A stretch of DNA of 49,464 nucleotides. Origin: Marinisporobacter balticus (GTDB taxonomy: Bacteria > Bacillota > Clostridia > Peptostreptococcales > Thermotaleaceae). Below the pieces are notes generated by a model. That model worked only from the letters and a program-made list of their open reading frames with translations. It made no database searches and had not been told where the DNA came from. Both the position numbers and the translations under genes were made by a program. The DNA lies in NCBI RefSeq assembly GCF_004345705.1, contig NZ_SLWV01000027.1:1-49464 (forward strand). The letters are read 5' to 3'. Below are positions 42,834-49,464 of the stretch, one piece after another. Position 1 is the stretch's first letter, and each line of letters opens with the position of its first letter.

Positions 42834-43994
42834 TTAACACCTCTTCATAATATTTCGTATATATTTTATATGTTTTTTTAGTTTGTCCACAACATAGTCT
42901 ATTTCTTCTAGTTGATTGTGATAAGAAAAGCTGAATCGAATAGCCCCATCGATCTCTTTATCTGAAAGTCCCATTGCTTTTAGTACATAGCTTTTTGAAT
43001 GTTTCTTAGATGAACAAGCAGAGCCAGTAGATACATAGATGCCATCTTGTTCAAGACTGTGTAATAATACTTCTCCTCTTATTCCTAAGAAGCTAATATT
43101 CGCAATATGCGGTGCACTACCTTCCTTCTCAAAACCGTTAATTTTTATATCTTCTATTTCGTTTTTAACAAGCTCAATAAATTTATTTTTAAGATCCCAC
43201 ATTTTTTCTAATTTATTGTCCATATCTTCATATAGTACGTTCGCAGCTTCTCCTAATCCTAGGATTCCTGGAACATTTTCAGTACCTGATCTTATTCCTA
43301 CTTCTTGATTTCCTCCATGGATTAGTGGTTTTATTTTAAAATCTTTCTTTATATATAATCCTCCAACCCCTTTAGGTCCATGAATTTTATGTCCACTTAT
43401 AGATAAAAGATCTGCACCAATTTTTGCAGGTGTAAACAAAATTTTCCCAAAAGATTGTATAGCATCTACATGAAATGCTGCCTGCATACTACGTTCTTTA
43501 ATCAGTTTTCCTATCTGCTCTACTGGTTGTATGGTACCTGTTTCATTATTAACATGCATCATACTAATTAAAATCGTTTCTTCTGATAAGTGCGCTTTCA
43601 ATTGTTCTACATTTATTTTCCCAAATTGATCTACATCTAAATAGGTTACTTCATAACCTTTTAATTCTAAATTTTTATACACATTTAAAACAGACGGATG
43701 CTCAATTTTTGTAGTAATAATTTTATCTCCTTTTCTTTTTTTAGATTCTACAGCGCCAATGATGGCCATATTATTTGATTCAGTTCCTCCAGAAGTAAAA
43801 ATTATTTCTTGTTCCTTTGCACCTAATGCCCGCCCTAGCTGTCTTCTAGCATTTTTTATTAATTTCTCCACTTCTACACCCTTATGATGCAGTGATGATG
43901 GATTCCCATAATAATCTGTAAGTGCTTTCATCATTATATCCACTACTTTTTTATTCGGTTTCGTCGTAGCGCTATTATCTAAATACACTTCCAT
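42834..43994 (-). CDS. nifS: Cysteine desulfurase (NifS/IscS type)
   Basis: A PLP enzyme that takes sulfur from cysteine and passes it on, here most likely to ThiI. The start at 43994 (386 residues) has GGAG 9 bases upstream and gives the canonical EVYLDNSATTKP; an ATG five codons earlier overlaps that site. The PLP lysine is in SISGHKIHGPKGVG and the persulfide cysteine in STGSACSSKKHSKS. The tight link with thiI indicates a dedicated tRNA thiolation desulfurase as opposed to the main Fe-S one. Confidence 0.95.
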   Translation of the reverse strand: MEVYLDNSATTKPNKKVVDIMMKALTDYYGNPSSLHHKGVEVEKLIKNARRQLGRALGAKEQEIIFTSGGTESNNMAIIGAVESKKRKGDKIITTKIEHPSVLNVYKNLELKGYEVTYLDVDQFGKINVEQLKAHLSEETILISMMHVNNETGTIQPVEQIGKLIKERSMQAAFHVDAIQSFGKILFTPAKIGADLLSISGHKIHGPKGVGGLYIKKDFKIKPLIHGGNQEVGIRSGTENVPGILGLGEAANVLYEDMDNKLEKMWDLKNKFIELVKNEIEDIKINGFEKEGSAPHIANISFLGIRGEVLLHSLEQDGIYVSTGSACSSKKHSKSYVLKAMGLSDKEIDGAIRFSFSYHNQLEEIDYVVDKLKKHIKYIRNIMKRC

Positions 43995-44038
43995 ATTCAA
44001 CATCTCCATTGTAATAATATTTGTCTATATCTTTCCAT

Positions 44039-44067
44039 ATTTTATATGAATCTATGACCTTTGTAAA
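44039..44067 (-). promoter_or_regulatory. SigA promoter of nifS-thiI
   Basis: TTTACA (44062-44067), 17-base spacer, TAAAAT (44039-44044) on the minus strand. Confidence 0.55.
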
Positions 44068-44190
44068 GTTTTTTACGCTAAACTTATTATTACCTTCTAT
44101 GGCAAAATACCCTACACAAAATGGATATGTCCTTATTTCTATAGAAACATTTATTTCGAAAAAAAATGTAGAAAAATGTCACAAGAACAC

Positions 44191-44219
44191 TTGCTATTTT
44201 TGTCGGATTTTGTTATAAT
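44191..44219 (+). promoter_or_regulatory. SigA promoter of the candidate small RNA
   Basis: TTGCTA (44191-44196), 17-base spacer, perfect TATAAT (44214-44219). Confidence 0.7.
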
Positions 44220-44225
44220 TTGTTT

Positions 44226-44327
44226 AGTGGTTATCCCCCTGATAACCTCAATAATATAATATCTATTCCCAATACCCCTTTTGAACGTAAATCAACAAAA
44301 AAACCAGTCTCGGCGGCTGGTTTTTTT
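44226..44327 (+). ncRNA. Candidate free-standing small RNA, about 102 nt
   Basis: Begins 7 bases after a SigA promoter. A first hairpin (GGUUAUC, loop CCCCU, GAUAACC, 44229-44247) shows a C-rich loop. A single-stranded stretch follows with UUCCCAAUACCCCUUUUGAA. It ends in a terminator, AAACCAG (44301-44307) pairing with CUGGUUU (44317-44323) plus a U-run. No coding frame with a ribosome site lies inside. C-rich unpaired loops are the seed type used by Gram-positive sRNAs such as RsaE/RoxS. The alternative is an attenuated leader of the asparaginase gene, which however has its own promoter-like sequence. Confidence 0.6.
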
Positions 44328-44485
44328 GTGTTCTAACAAACATACTCAAAACAATTTTTATTTATTATAGCCATATTCATTTGTATCTGTTAATATATTA
44401 AATAGAATGCTTGTTTCTTTTTATACTAGCTTATTTGGTACATTTTTATTTGGCCTATACTAATTAATATAAGGAGGAATCTTTT
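44328..44485 (+). promoter_or_regulatory. Asparaginase promoter region
   Basis: TTGGTA near 44435 followed by TATACT/TACTAA about 15-17 bases later, then AAGGAGG before the ATG at 44486. Indicates transcription independent of the upstream small RNA. Confidence 0.45.
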
Positions 44486-45481
44486 ATGAAAAATACAAAT
44501 AAAGTTGCTGTTGTTTTTACAGGTGGGACAATTTCTATGAAAATAGACCCTAGAATATCCGCAGCTATTCCTGCACTATCTAGTGAAGAGATTATGTCTA
44601 TGGTAACAAATATTGATAAATATGCGGATATAGAAGTTGTCAATTTTGATAGAATTCCTGGACCTCACATGACACCCAAAAGAATGATGGCGTTATCAAA
44701 AACTGTAAAACAGTTGACTTTGCGAGAAGATATCACAGGTGTTGTTGTCACACATGGAACAGATTCACTTGAAGAAACTGCTTACCTACTAGATCTAACC
44801 ATTAGTAGTGCAAAACCCATTATTGTTGTAGGTGCTATGCGAAATAGTTCTGAATTAGGCTATGATGGCTCAAGTAATCTATCTGCTGCTATTTGTACTG
44901 CTATTTCAGAACATGCAAAAAATAAAGGTGTCCTAGTCGTAATGAATAATGAGCTAAATGCTGCTAGTGAAGTTACAAAAACACATACCTTAGCCCTTGA
45001 TACCTTTAAATCAATGGAATTCGGCCCTTTAGGAATTGTAGATAATGATGAAGTAATTTTTTATCGAGACATTACAAGACATGTCTATATAGATACCGAA
45101 AAAATTGAAACAAATGTGGATTTAATTAAAGCTGTTGTAGGCATGGATTCTCGGTTAATAAAATTTTGTGTAGATTCAGGTGCTAAAGGAATAATTATTG
45201 AAGCAATGGGAAGAGGTAATGTTCCTCCAAAAATGGTTGAAGGTATTAAGTACGCCATAGATCATAATATAATCGTTGTTATGGTATCTAGATGTCCTAT
45301 GGGAAGAGTTCTTGACACCTATGGCTATGAAGGAGCTGGAAGATCGCTGCGTAACCTTGGTGTCCTTTTAGGTGGTAGCTTACCTGGACAGAAAGCTAGA
45401 ATTAAACTTATGCTAGCCTTAAGTACAACCACAGAAAGAGACAAAATAAAAGAAATCTTTGATAAAGGATTTTATCAATAA
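44486..45481 (+). CDS. ansA: L-asparaginase, type I
   Basis: Hydrolyses asparagine to aspartate and ammonia. 331 residues, no signal peptide, so cytoplasmic. The two catalytic threonine motifs are VVFTGGTISMKID near the N-terminus and VVTHGTDSLEETAYLL (about 90-105). VVGAMRNSSELGYDGSSNL completes the family pattern. A well-placed AAGGAGG precedes the ATG. Single gene with a shared terminator downstream. Confidence 0.93.
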   Translation: MKNTNKVAVVFTGGTISMKIDPRISAAIPALSSEEIMSMVTNIDKYADIEVVNFDRIPGPHMTPKRMMALSKTVKQLTLREDITGVVVTHGTDSLEETAYLLDLTISSAKPIIVVGAMRNSSELGYDGSSNLSAAICTAISEHAKNKGVLVVMNNELNAASEVTKTHTLALDTFKSMEFGPLGIVDNDEVIFYRDITRHVYIDTEKIETNVDLIKAVVGMDSRLIKFCVDSGAKGIIIEAMGRGNVPPKMVEGIKYAIDHNIIVVMVSRCPMGRVLDTYGYEGAGRSLRNLGVLLGGSLPGQKARIKLMLALSTTTERDKIKEIFDKGFYQ

Positions 45482-45511
45482 AGAATCAGGACACCTGTCC
45501 TGATTCTTTTG
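45481..45511. terminator. Shared terminator, asparaginase / HD-GYP
   Basis: AAGAATCAGGACA and its complement, 2-base loop, followed by TTTTG on the plus strand. The stop codon of the converging HD-GYP gene is inside the stem. Confidence 0.8.
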
Positions 45512-46565
45512 CTAATACATCCATTATTTTATATTCATTGGATTTATTTAAATCTATAAATCTATTACCAACTTTTACAAAAGGCCTTGTTGGTATTTGT
45601 TTATTAATAAGTATGATTTCCCCTATTTCTCCTGTATTTAGTTTCACAATATTTCCTACATAAAATTTTGAAATCTGCCAAAGAAATTTATTCGAAACAT
45701 ATGGATCTAGTATGCCAAATCGATTTTTAGCAATCAATTCTGCAACTTCAAAAGGTGATTGTTTACTTTTATAAATTCTTTGAGATGTCATAGCATCAAA
45801 TATATCTGCAACTGCTATAATTCTAGCAAATTCATGGATTTCATCTCCTCTTAGTCCTGAGGGATATCCACTGCCATCCATTCGTTCATGATGCTGGAAA
45901 ACACCACAGCATATATCGAAATTTATTTCATCTTGGTCTTGTAGCATTTCATACCCTAAAGTGGCATGTGTTTTCATAACATTATATTCATCTAAAGATA
46001 ATTTTCCTGGTTTGTTTAAAATTTCTGTCGGAATCTTTGATTTTCCAATATCATGTAGCACCCCTGCTATAGATAAATTATTTAAATCATCTCCACTATA
46101 ACCTAGCCATTTCCCTATCATTGTAGATAGAATACATACATCAATAGAATGCTTATACGTATAGTCATCTACGTTTTCCACGCTCCTTAGACGCCCTAAT
46201 ATATTATTATCAGTCATTATTTCTTCCATCAAAGGAGAAATAGCGTTTCGTATGATTTCTGATTCAATTTTTTTTCCTAAGCTTACTTCCTTATAAACAG
46301 TTTTAAAAGCAGATAAGCTTTTGGTATATTGTTCTGTTAACTGCGCATCTATTTTTACATGAAACCTATCATCTGCTTCTTTACCAATAGGTTCTTCATC
46401 TTTCTCATCTACATAAACATACCTTATTTCCATATTTTGAATACGCTCAATATGCTCTTCTGTTAATATTGTTCCACGTGTTAAAAATACTAGCTCATAT
46501 TTCCCAATAATATCTTGTAGTAGTATCATCCCTTCTTTAAGCTCTTGTATATTTATAAATCTCAT
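45486..46565 (-). CDS. HD-GYP domain protein, probable c-di-GMP phosphodiesterase
   Basis: 359 residues, soluble. The HD-GYP core (about 140-290) has HSIDVCILSTMIGKWLGYSG, the metal site VLHDIGKSKIP and the GYP segment FQHHERMDGSGYPSGLRGDE. A small N-terminal domain (to about 90) opens FINIQELKEGMILLQDIIGK, seen in many clostridial relatives. It likely breaks down c-di-GMP and could oppose the cyclase at 16.7 kb (inference). No receiver domain. GGAGG precedes the ATG. Confidence 0.9.
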   Translation of the reverse strand: MRFINIQELKEGMILLQDIIGKYELVFLTRGTILTEEHIERIQNMEIRYVYVDEKDEEPIGKEADDRFHVKIDAQLTEQYTKSLSAFKTVYKEVSLGKKIESEIIRNAISPLMEEIMTDNNILGRLRSVENVDDYTYKHSIDVCILSTMIGKWLGYSGDDLNNLSIAGVLHDIGKSKIPTEILNKPGKLSLDEYNVMKTHATLGYEMLQDQDEINFDICCGVFQHHERMDGSGYPSGLRGDEIHEFARIIAVADIFDAMTSQRIYKSKQSPFEVAELIAKNRFGILDPYVSNKFLWQISKFYVGNIVKLNTGEIGEIILINKQIPTRPFVKVGNRFIDLNKSNEYKIMDVLAKESGQVS

Positions 46566-46801
46566 CCTACAAACCTCCTTTCAAATATATCCACTTACTT
46601 TCATGATATATTTCGACATATTTATACTATTTCTTTAATAATACTTCATTTTTGTGATAAAGCTTATCATATATTTAGTAAGCAATATGCATCTCATAGC
46701 AGAGTTAAACTGCTTACTCATGAGTTTTATGATGGATAAAGCAAATAAAACTTAGCATACACTGAGTAAGTGAGCTATATATAATCAAGGATTTCGATAG
46801 T

Positions 46802-47176
46802 CTACTTAATTTTATGCCCGCATTTTGGACAAAAGTTTTCTTCATCTTCTATTGGCTCTCCACAAATTCTACAATATTGCCAACCTTTTATTCTATTTAA
46901 ACGTGTCTTCATTCTATGCTTTTCTTTTTCTAATCTTTGAATTTCTCCGCACTTCCCTTTAATTTCTGCTATAGGCATATTATTACTATTGCTTAAGAAA
47001 TATTTATATACCAATTCACCTATATATAACTTTTCTTCTTCAATATATGCTTCAATGTTTTTTAACTCTATATTTAACTCTGTCATTTCAATAATTTCAT
47101 CTGTTTTTTGAGATAAAATTTTTGTGCCTGATGATACCTTATTTGCCAACTTATCTATAAAATCCATAGAATTCAC
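46802..47176 (-). CDS. Coiled-coil protein with C-terminal zinc ribbon
   Basis: 124 residues. The first 90 are charged and helical (DEIIEMTELNIELKNIEAYI, EIQRLEKEKHRMKTRLNRIK), and the tail is a zinc ribbon with two CxxC pairs, CRICGEPI and CPKCGHKI. This layout is common in small clostridial proteins of unknown role. GGGAGTG lies before the ATG. It is divergent from the exonuclease-like gene. Confidence 0.75.
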   Translation of the reverse strand: MNSMDFIDKLANKVSSGTKILSQKTDEIIEMTELNIELKNIEAYIEEEKLYIGELVYKYFLSNSNNMPIAEIKGKCGEIQRLEKEKHRMKTRLNRIKGWQYCRICGEPIEDEENFCPKCGHKIK

Positions 47177-47282
47177 TCCCTTCTTATTATTAATATATTC
47201 TTTTTACTTAAGAAGCTACATTGATTTTTAAGTGTATGATATATTATAATATATTGACACACATACGATAGGAGTTGATCTT

Positions 47283-48308
47283 TTGGAAATTCTAGAATAC
47301 CATCTTGAAGAAACACTAAAACTACCTAAAAACCTTGAATTATTATTAAACAGTTCAAATTTTGCCATTTTCGACATTGAAACAACCGGTTTAAGCCCTC
47401 GTTTCAATAACGTTATACTTATTGGTCTTTTGTATATAAAAAATAATCATATTGTGATAGAACAATTTTTTTGTAATAACCGAAAAGAAGAAATTCAGTT
47501 ACTAACTTCCTTCAAAGAAAAGATTCAACAATTTGATTTGTTGATTGATTATAATGGAAATGCTTTTGATATTCCTTTTTTAAATAAAAGATTTTTATTA
47601 AATAGCATTGATTATTCTATTGGATCCTATAAAAGTATTGATCTCTTAAAATTGATAAGAAAGGTTCAAAAAAATTTATCTATTGCAAACTGTAAGTTGA
47701 AATCGATAGAACAATATTTGGGCATTCATCGGAGTGATCAAATTTCTGGAAAAGACAGTGTTTTGTTATATGATCAATTTGAGGAACAGCAAAGTAAACA
47801 TCTAAAAGATATCATTCTTCTTCATAACTATGATGATCTATATTATTTAAGCAAATCCTTAATCATATTAGATAGTATTCGTTATGAAAAAATTCTTCAG
47901 TGTTTTCCTCAGGTTCTGCATATAGCTGGAGGTACAATATGTTATATCACAAAACAATTCATTAAGAATGGATCTTTCCATTTAGAAGGATTTTACCAGA
48001 ACAAAGATATCGCTGACTATATTTTTTATGAAAATAGCTTTGACTTTCAGTATACGCAAAAGTCTAATACGTTTTCAATAAAAATTCCATTATATAAGGG
48101 AAGCCTTTCTACTGGTTCCAAATGCTTATATATTGATACCCATGATTTTCCCTTTCATTATGACCATAAACACTCAAAGCTTTCTATCCCTGAAAATATT
48201 ATTCTATTTAAAGAAAATCAAGATATAAAAATAGAGGAAATTTATTCATTTGTATCTATTCTCATTATACATATTTTTAGAAAAATGAAAAAAAACACAT
48301 TCTTATAG
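47283..48308 (+). CDS. Ribonuclease H-like exonuclease domain protein (YprB type)
   Basis: 341 residues. The DEDD exonuclease fold is seen in FAIFDIETTGLSPRFNNVIL (first Asp-Glu pair), LIDYNGNAFDIPFLNKRF (second Asp) and LHNYDDLYYLSKSL (last Asp). LKSIEQYLGIHRSDQISGKD is typical of YprB-like proteins. The C-terminal 140 residues are of unknown function. TTG start 9 bases after AGGAG. Substrate, DNA or RNA, is not known. Confidence 0.8.
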   Translation: MEILEYHLEETLKLPKNLELLLNSSNFAIFDIETTGLSPRFNNVILIGLLYIKNNHIVIEQFFCNNRKEEIQLLTSFKEKIQQFDLLIDYNGNAFDIPFLNKRFLLNSIDYSIGSYKSIDLLKLIRKVQKNLSIANCKLKSIEQYLGIHRSDQISGKDSVLLYDQFEEQQSKHLKDIILLHNYDDLYYLSKSLIILDSIRYEKILQCFPQVLHIAGGTICYITKQFIKNGSFHLEGFYQNKDIADYIFYENSFDFQYTQKSNTFSIKIPLYKGSLSTGSKCLYIDTHDFPFHYDHKHSKLSIPENIILFKENQDIKIEEIYSFVSILIIHIFRKMKKNTFL

Positions 48309-48322
48309 GAATGTGTTTTTTA
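48289..48322. terminator. Shared terminator, exonuclease gene / tRNA cluster
   Basis: AAAAAACACATTC and GAATGTGTTTTTT around a 6-base loop; A- and T-runs allow use from both sides. The exonuclease stop codon sits in the loop. Confidence 0.85.
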
Positions 48323-48323
48323 T

Positions 48324-48400
48324 TGGTGCCCAGAGGCGGAATCGAACCACCGACACGGGGATTTTCAGTCCCCTGCTCTACCGACTGAGCTATCTGGGCA
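48324..48400 (-). tRNA. tRNA-Phe (GAA)
   Basis: Full cloverleaf with encoded CCA; anticodon loop CTGAAAA. The acceptor stem starts with U1-A72 (TGCCCAG / CTGGGCA), unlike the usual G1-C72. Last tRNA before the terminator. Confidence 0.92.
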
Positions 48401-48402
48401 TA

Positions 48403-48479
48403 TGGTGGGCCTTCAGGGATTCGAACCCCGGACCTGCCGGTTATGAGCCGGACGCTCTAACCAACTGAGCTAAAGGCCC
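48403..48479 (-). tRNA. tRNA with CAT anticodon (Met or Ile2), copy 1
   Basis: Cloverleaf with acceptor GGGCCTT / AAGGCCC, loop CTCATAA and encoded CCA. Not an initiator, as the C1-A72 mismatch is missing. The body resembles Ile2 tRNAs whose C34 becomes lysidine (GGRCCTTTAGCTCAGTTGG), so elongator Met against Ile2 is open. U27-C43 is mismatched. Confidence 0.85.
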
Positions 48480-48489
48480 CAATATAAAT

Positions 48490-48566
<77 letters not shown>

Positions 48567-48591
48567 AAAATGAATTTAACATAATTTCTTT

Positions 48592-48668
48592 TGGTCGGGG
48601 TGGCAGGATTTGAACCCGCGGCCCTCTGGTCCCAAACCAGATGCGCTACCAAACTGCGCTACACCCCG
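48592..48668 (-). tRNA. tRNA-Pro (TGG)
   Basis: Loop TTTGGGA, acceptor CGGGGTG / CACCCCG, CCA encoded. Confidence 0.95.
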
Positions 48669-48699
48669 ATTAAATAAATATCCATATTCTATTACAAAC

Positions 48700-48775
48700 T
48701 GGCAGGGGTAGAAGGACTTGAACCCTCGGCACGTGGTTTTGGAGACCACTGCTCTACCAGCTGAGCTATACCCCT
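48700..48775 (-). tRNA. tRNA-Trp (CCA)
   Basis: Loop CTCCAAA, acceptor AGGGGTA / TACCCCT, discriminator G, CCA encoded. Confidence 0.95.
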
Positions 48776-48780
48776 AAACT

Positions 48781-48857
48781 TGGTGGGCCTTCAGGGATTC
48801 GAACCCCGGACCTGCCGGTTATGAGCCGGATGCTCTAACCAACTGAGCTAAAGGCCC
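48781..48857 (-). tRNA. tRNA with CAT anticodon (Met or Ile2), copy 2
   Basis: Identical to the copy at 48403 apart from one base at the D-stem/anticodon-stem junction (G26 to A). Same loop CTCATAA and same U27-C43 mismatch. Confidence 0.85.
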
Positions 48858-48863
48858 CTGTTT

Positions 48864-48954
48864 TGGCGGAGAAGGCGGGATTCGAACCCGCGCACCAGTT
48901 ACCCGGTCTAACGGTTTAGCAAACCGTCCTCTTTAGCCTCTTGAGTACTTCTCC
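48864..48954 (-). tRNA. tRNA-Ser (GCT)
   Basis: 91 nt with a long variable arm, loop TTGCTAA, acceptor GGAGAAG / CTTCTCC. Confidence 0.95.
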
Positions 48955-48959
48955 ATACT

Positions 48960-49048
<89 letters not shown>

Positions 49049-49053
49049 AAACT

Positions 49054-49130
49054 TGGTAATTCATCCGCGACTCAAACGCGGAATACATTGATTAAAAGTC
49101 AAGAACTCTACTAACTAAGCTAATGGATCA
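49054..49130 (-). pseudogene. Degenerate tRNA-Lys (TTT)
   Basis: Length, order and anticodon loop CTTTTAA are those of tRNA-Lys. The acceptor stem is destroyed (TGATCCA against ATGAATT: only about three of seven pairs remain), D-loop G18 is A, and the T-loop reads TTTGAGT with the otherwise invariant C56 changed to T. CCA is still encoded. Probably a pseudogene. Confidence 0.75.
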
Positions 49131-49133
49131 AAT

Positions 49134-49210
49134 TGGCGGGTCCACAGGGATTCGAACCCCGGACACACGGCTTAGAAGGCCGTTGCTCTATCCAACTGAG
49201 CTATGAACCC
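49134..49210 (-). tRNA. tRNA-Arg (TCT)
   Basis: Loop CTTCTAA, acceptor GGGTTCA / TGGACCC (one G-U pair), CCA encoded. Confidence 0.93.
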
Positions 49211-49215
49211 TTATT

Positions 49216-49289
49216 TGGAGCGGATGATGGGAATCGAACCCACGCTATCAGCTTGGAAGGCTGAAGTTCTACCATTGAACTACATCCGC
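49216..49289 (-). tRNA. tRNA-Gly (TCC)
   Basis: Loop CTTCCAA, acceptor GCGGATG / CATCCGC, CCA encoded. Confidence 0.95.
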
Positions 49290-49369
49290 ATGCTATAATT
49301 ACCAAAATTCTATATTTCGTTTGATTGCAGTATTCATCAACCTCATGTTTCTGAGTTTACTTCAATTAC

Positions 49370-49444
49370 TGGAGCGGAAGACGAGATTCGAACTCGCGAC
49401 CCTCGCCTTGGCAAGGCGATGCTCTACCACTGAGCCACTTCCGC
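49370..49444 (-). tRNA. tRNA-Gly (GCC)
   Basis: Loop TTGCCAA, acceptor GCGGAAG / CTTCCGC, CCA encoded. First of the cluster within the window; an 80-base gap separates it from the next tRNA, room enough for a second promoter. Confidence 0.95.
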
Positions 49445-49464
49445 ATAATTTCTTATGTTGAATT

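Noticed and set aside
44021..44218. Plus-strand 65-codon frame upstream of the small RNA
   Set aside because: No ribosome site, poor codon pattern, runs across the nifS promoter region and into the sRNA promoter.
46545..46739. Plus-strand 64-codon frame in the gap upstream of the HD-GYP gene
   Set aside because: Starts inside the HD-GYP 5' end on the other strand, lacks a ribosome site and shows no recognisable protein pattern.
46705..46775. Inverted TTACTCA/TGAGTAA pair upstream of the HD-GYP gene
   Set aside because: Arms are short and about 45 bases apart; no matching operator family known to me, so likely chance in AT-rich DNA.

Overview
The window is AT-rich DNA from an anaerobic, endospore-forming low-GC Firmicute, most likely a clostridial relative of Alkaliphilus or Crassaminicella (inference). 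Support comes from a spoIIA-sigF-spoVA locus, pyruvate formate-lyase with its activase, superoxide reductase, a TAXI-type TRAP transporter, strong GGAGG ribosome sites, frequent TTG/GTG starts and Firmicute RNA regulators (ZTP riboswitch, PyrR attenuators). No phage, CRISPR array or intact insertion sequence was seen.

Layout. 1-3.0 kb: two GNAT acetyltransferases between two broken copies of the 5' end of yunB and a decayed IS1380 transposase. 3.0-6.2 kb: pflB-pflA behind a ZTP riboswitch. 6.2-10 kb: TAXI binding protein, DUF1850 protein and fused TRAP permease. 10-15.2 kb: accessory scrap (group II intron-like hairpin, broken DUF1700/HAAS gene beside an intact DUF4097 gene, IS4 fragment, eroded porA-porB) around an amino acid permease. 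15.2-25.4 kb: pentapeptide protein, deformylase-like enzyme, diguanylate cyclase, truncated YczE-like protein, ABC-F ATPase, M15 peptidase, ClpE-like ATPase, speD and a type I restriction remnant. 25.5-31.3 kb: deoC-deoA with a gutted LacI-type regulator, superoxide reductase, PyrR-controlled uracil permease and two small unknown genes. 31.5-34.4 kb: class A penicillin-binding protein. 34.4-41.5 kb: spoIIAA-spoIIAB-sigF and spoVAA-AB-AC-AD-AEb-AEa-AF, all on the minus strand, with two small extra genes. 41.6-48.3 kb: nifS-thiI, a candidate small RNA, asparaginase, HD-GYP, zinc-ribbon and exonuclease-like genes. 48.3-49.4 kb: twelve tRNA-like genes in a row, one of them degenerate.

How the genes work together. 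The sporulation block is the core: SpoIIAA and SpoIIAB control SigF in the forespore, and the SpoVA proteins move dipicolinic acid into the spore. The SigH-like and SigG-like promoters found upstream fit that order of expression. NifS and ThiI form a sulfur relay for tRNA thiolation. DeoC and DeoA salvage nucleosides, and UraA imports uracil under PyrR control. The TAXI, DUF1850 and permease genes form one uptake operon.

The most notable signals are a promoter-to-terminator unit at 44.19-44.33 kb that looks like a free C-rich small RNA; an ABC-F leader in which the promoter fires into a terminator and a hairpin sits between Shine-Dalgarno and start codon; an overlooked 52-residue membrane peptide at the head of the spoVA operon; and many relic genes that keep their two ends but have lost their middles.
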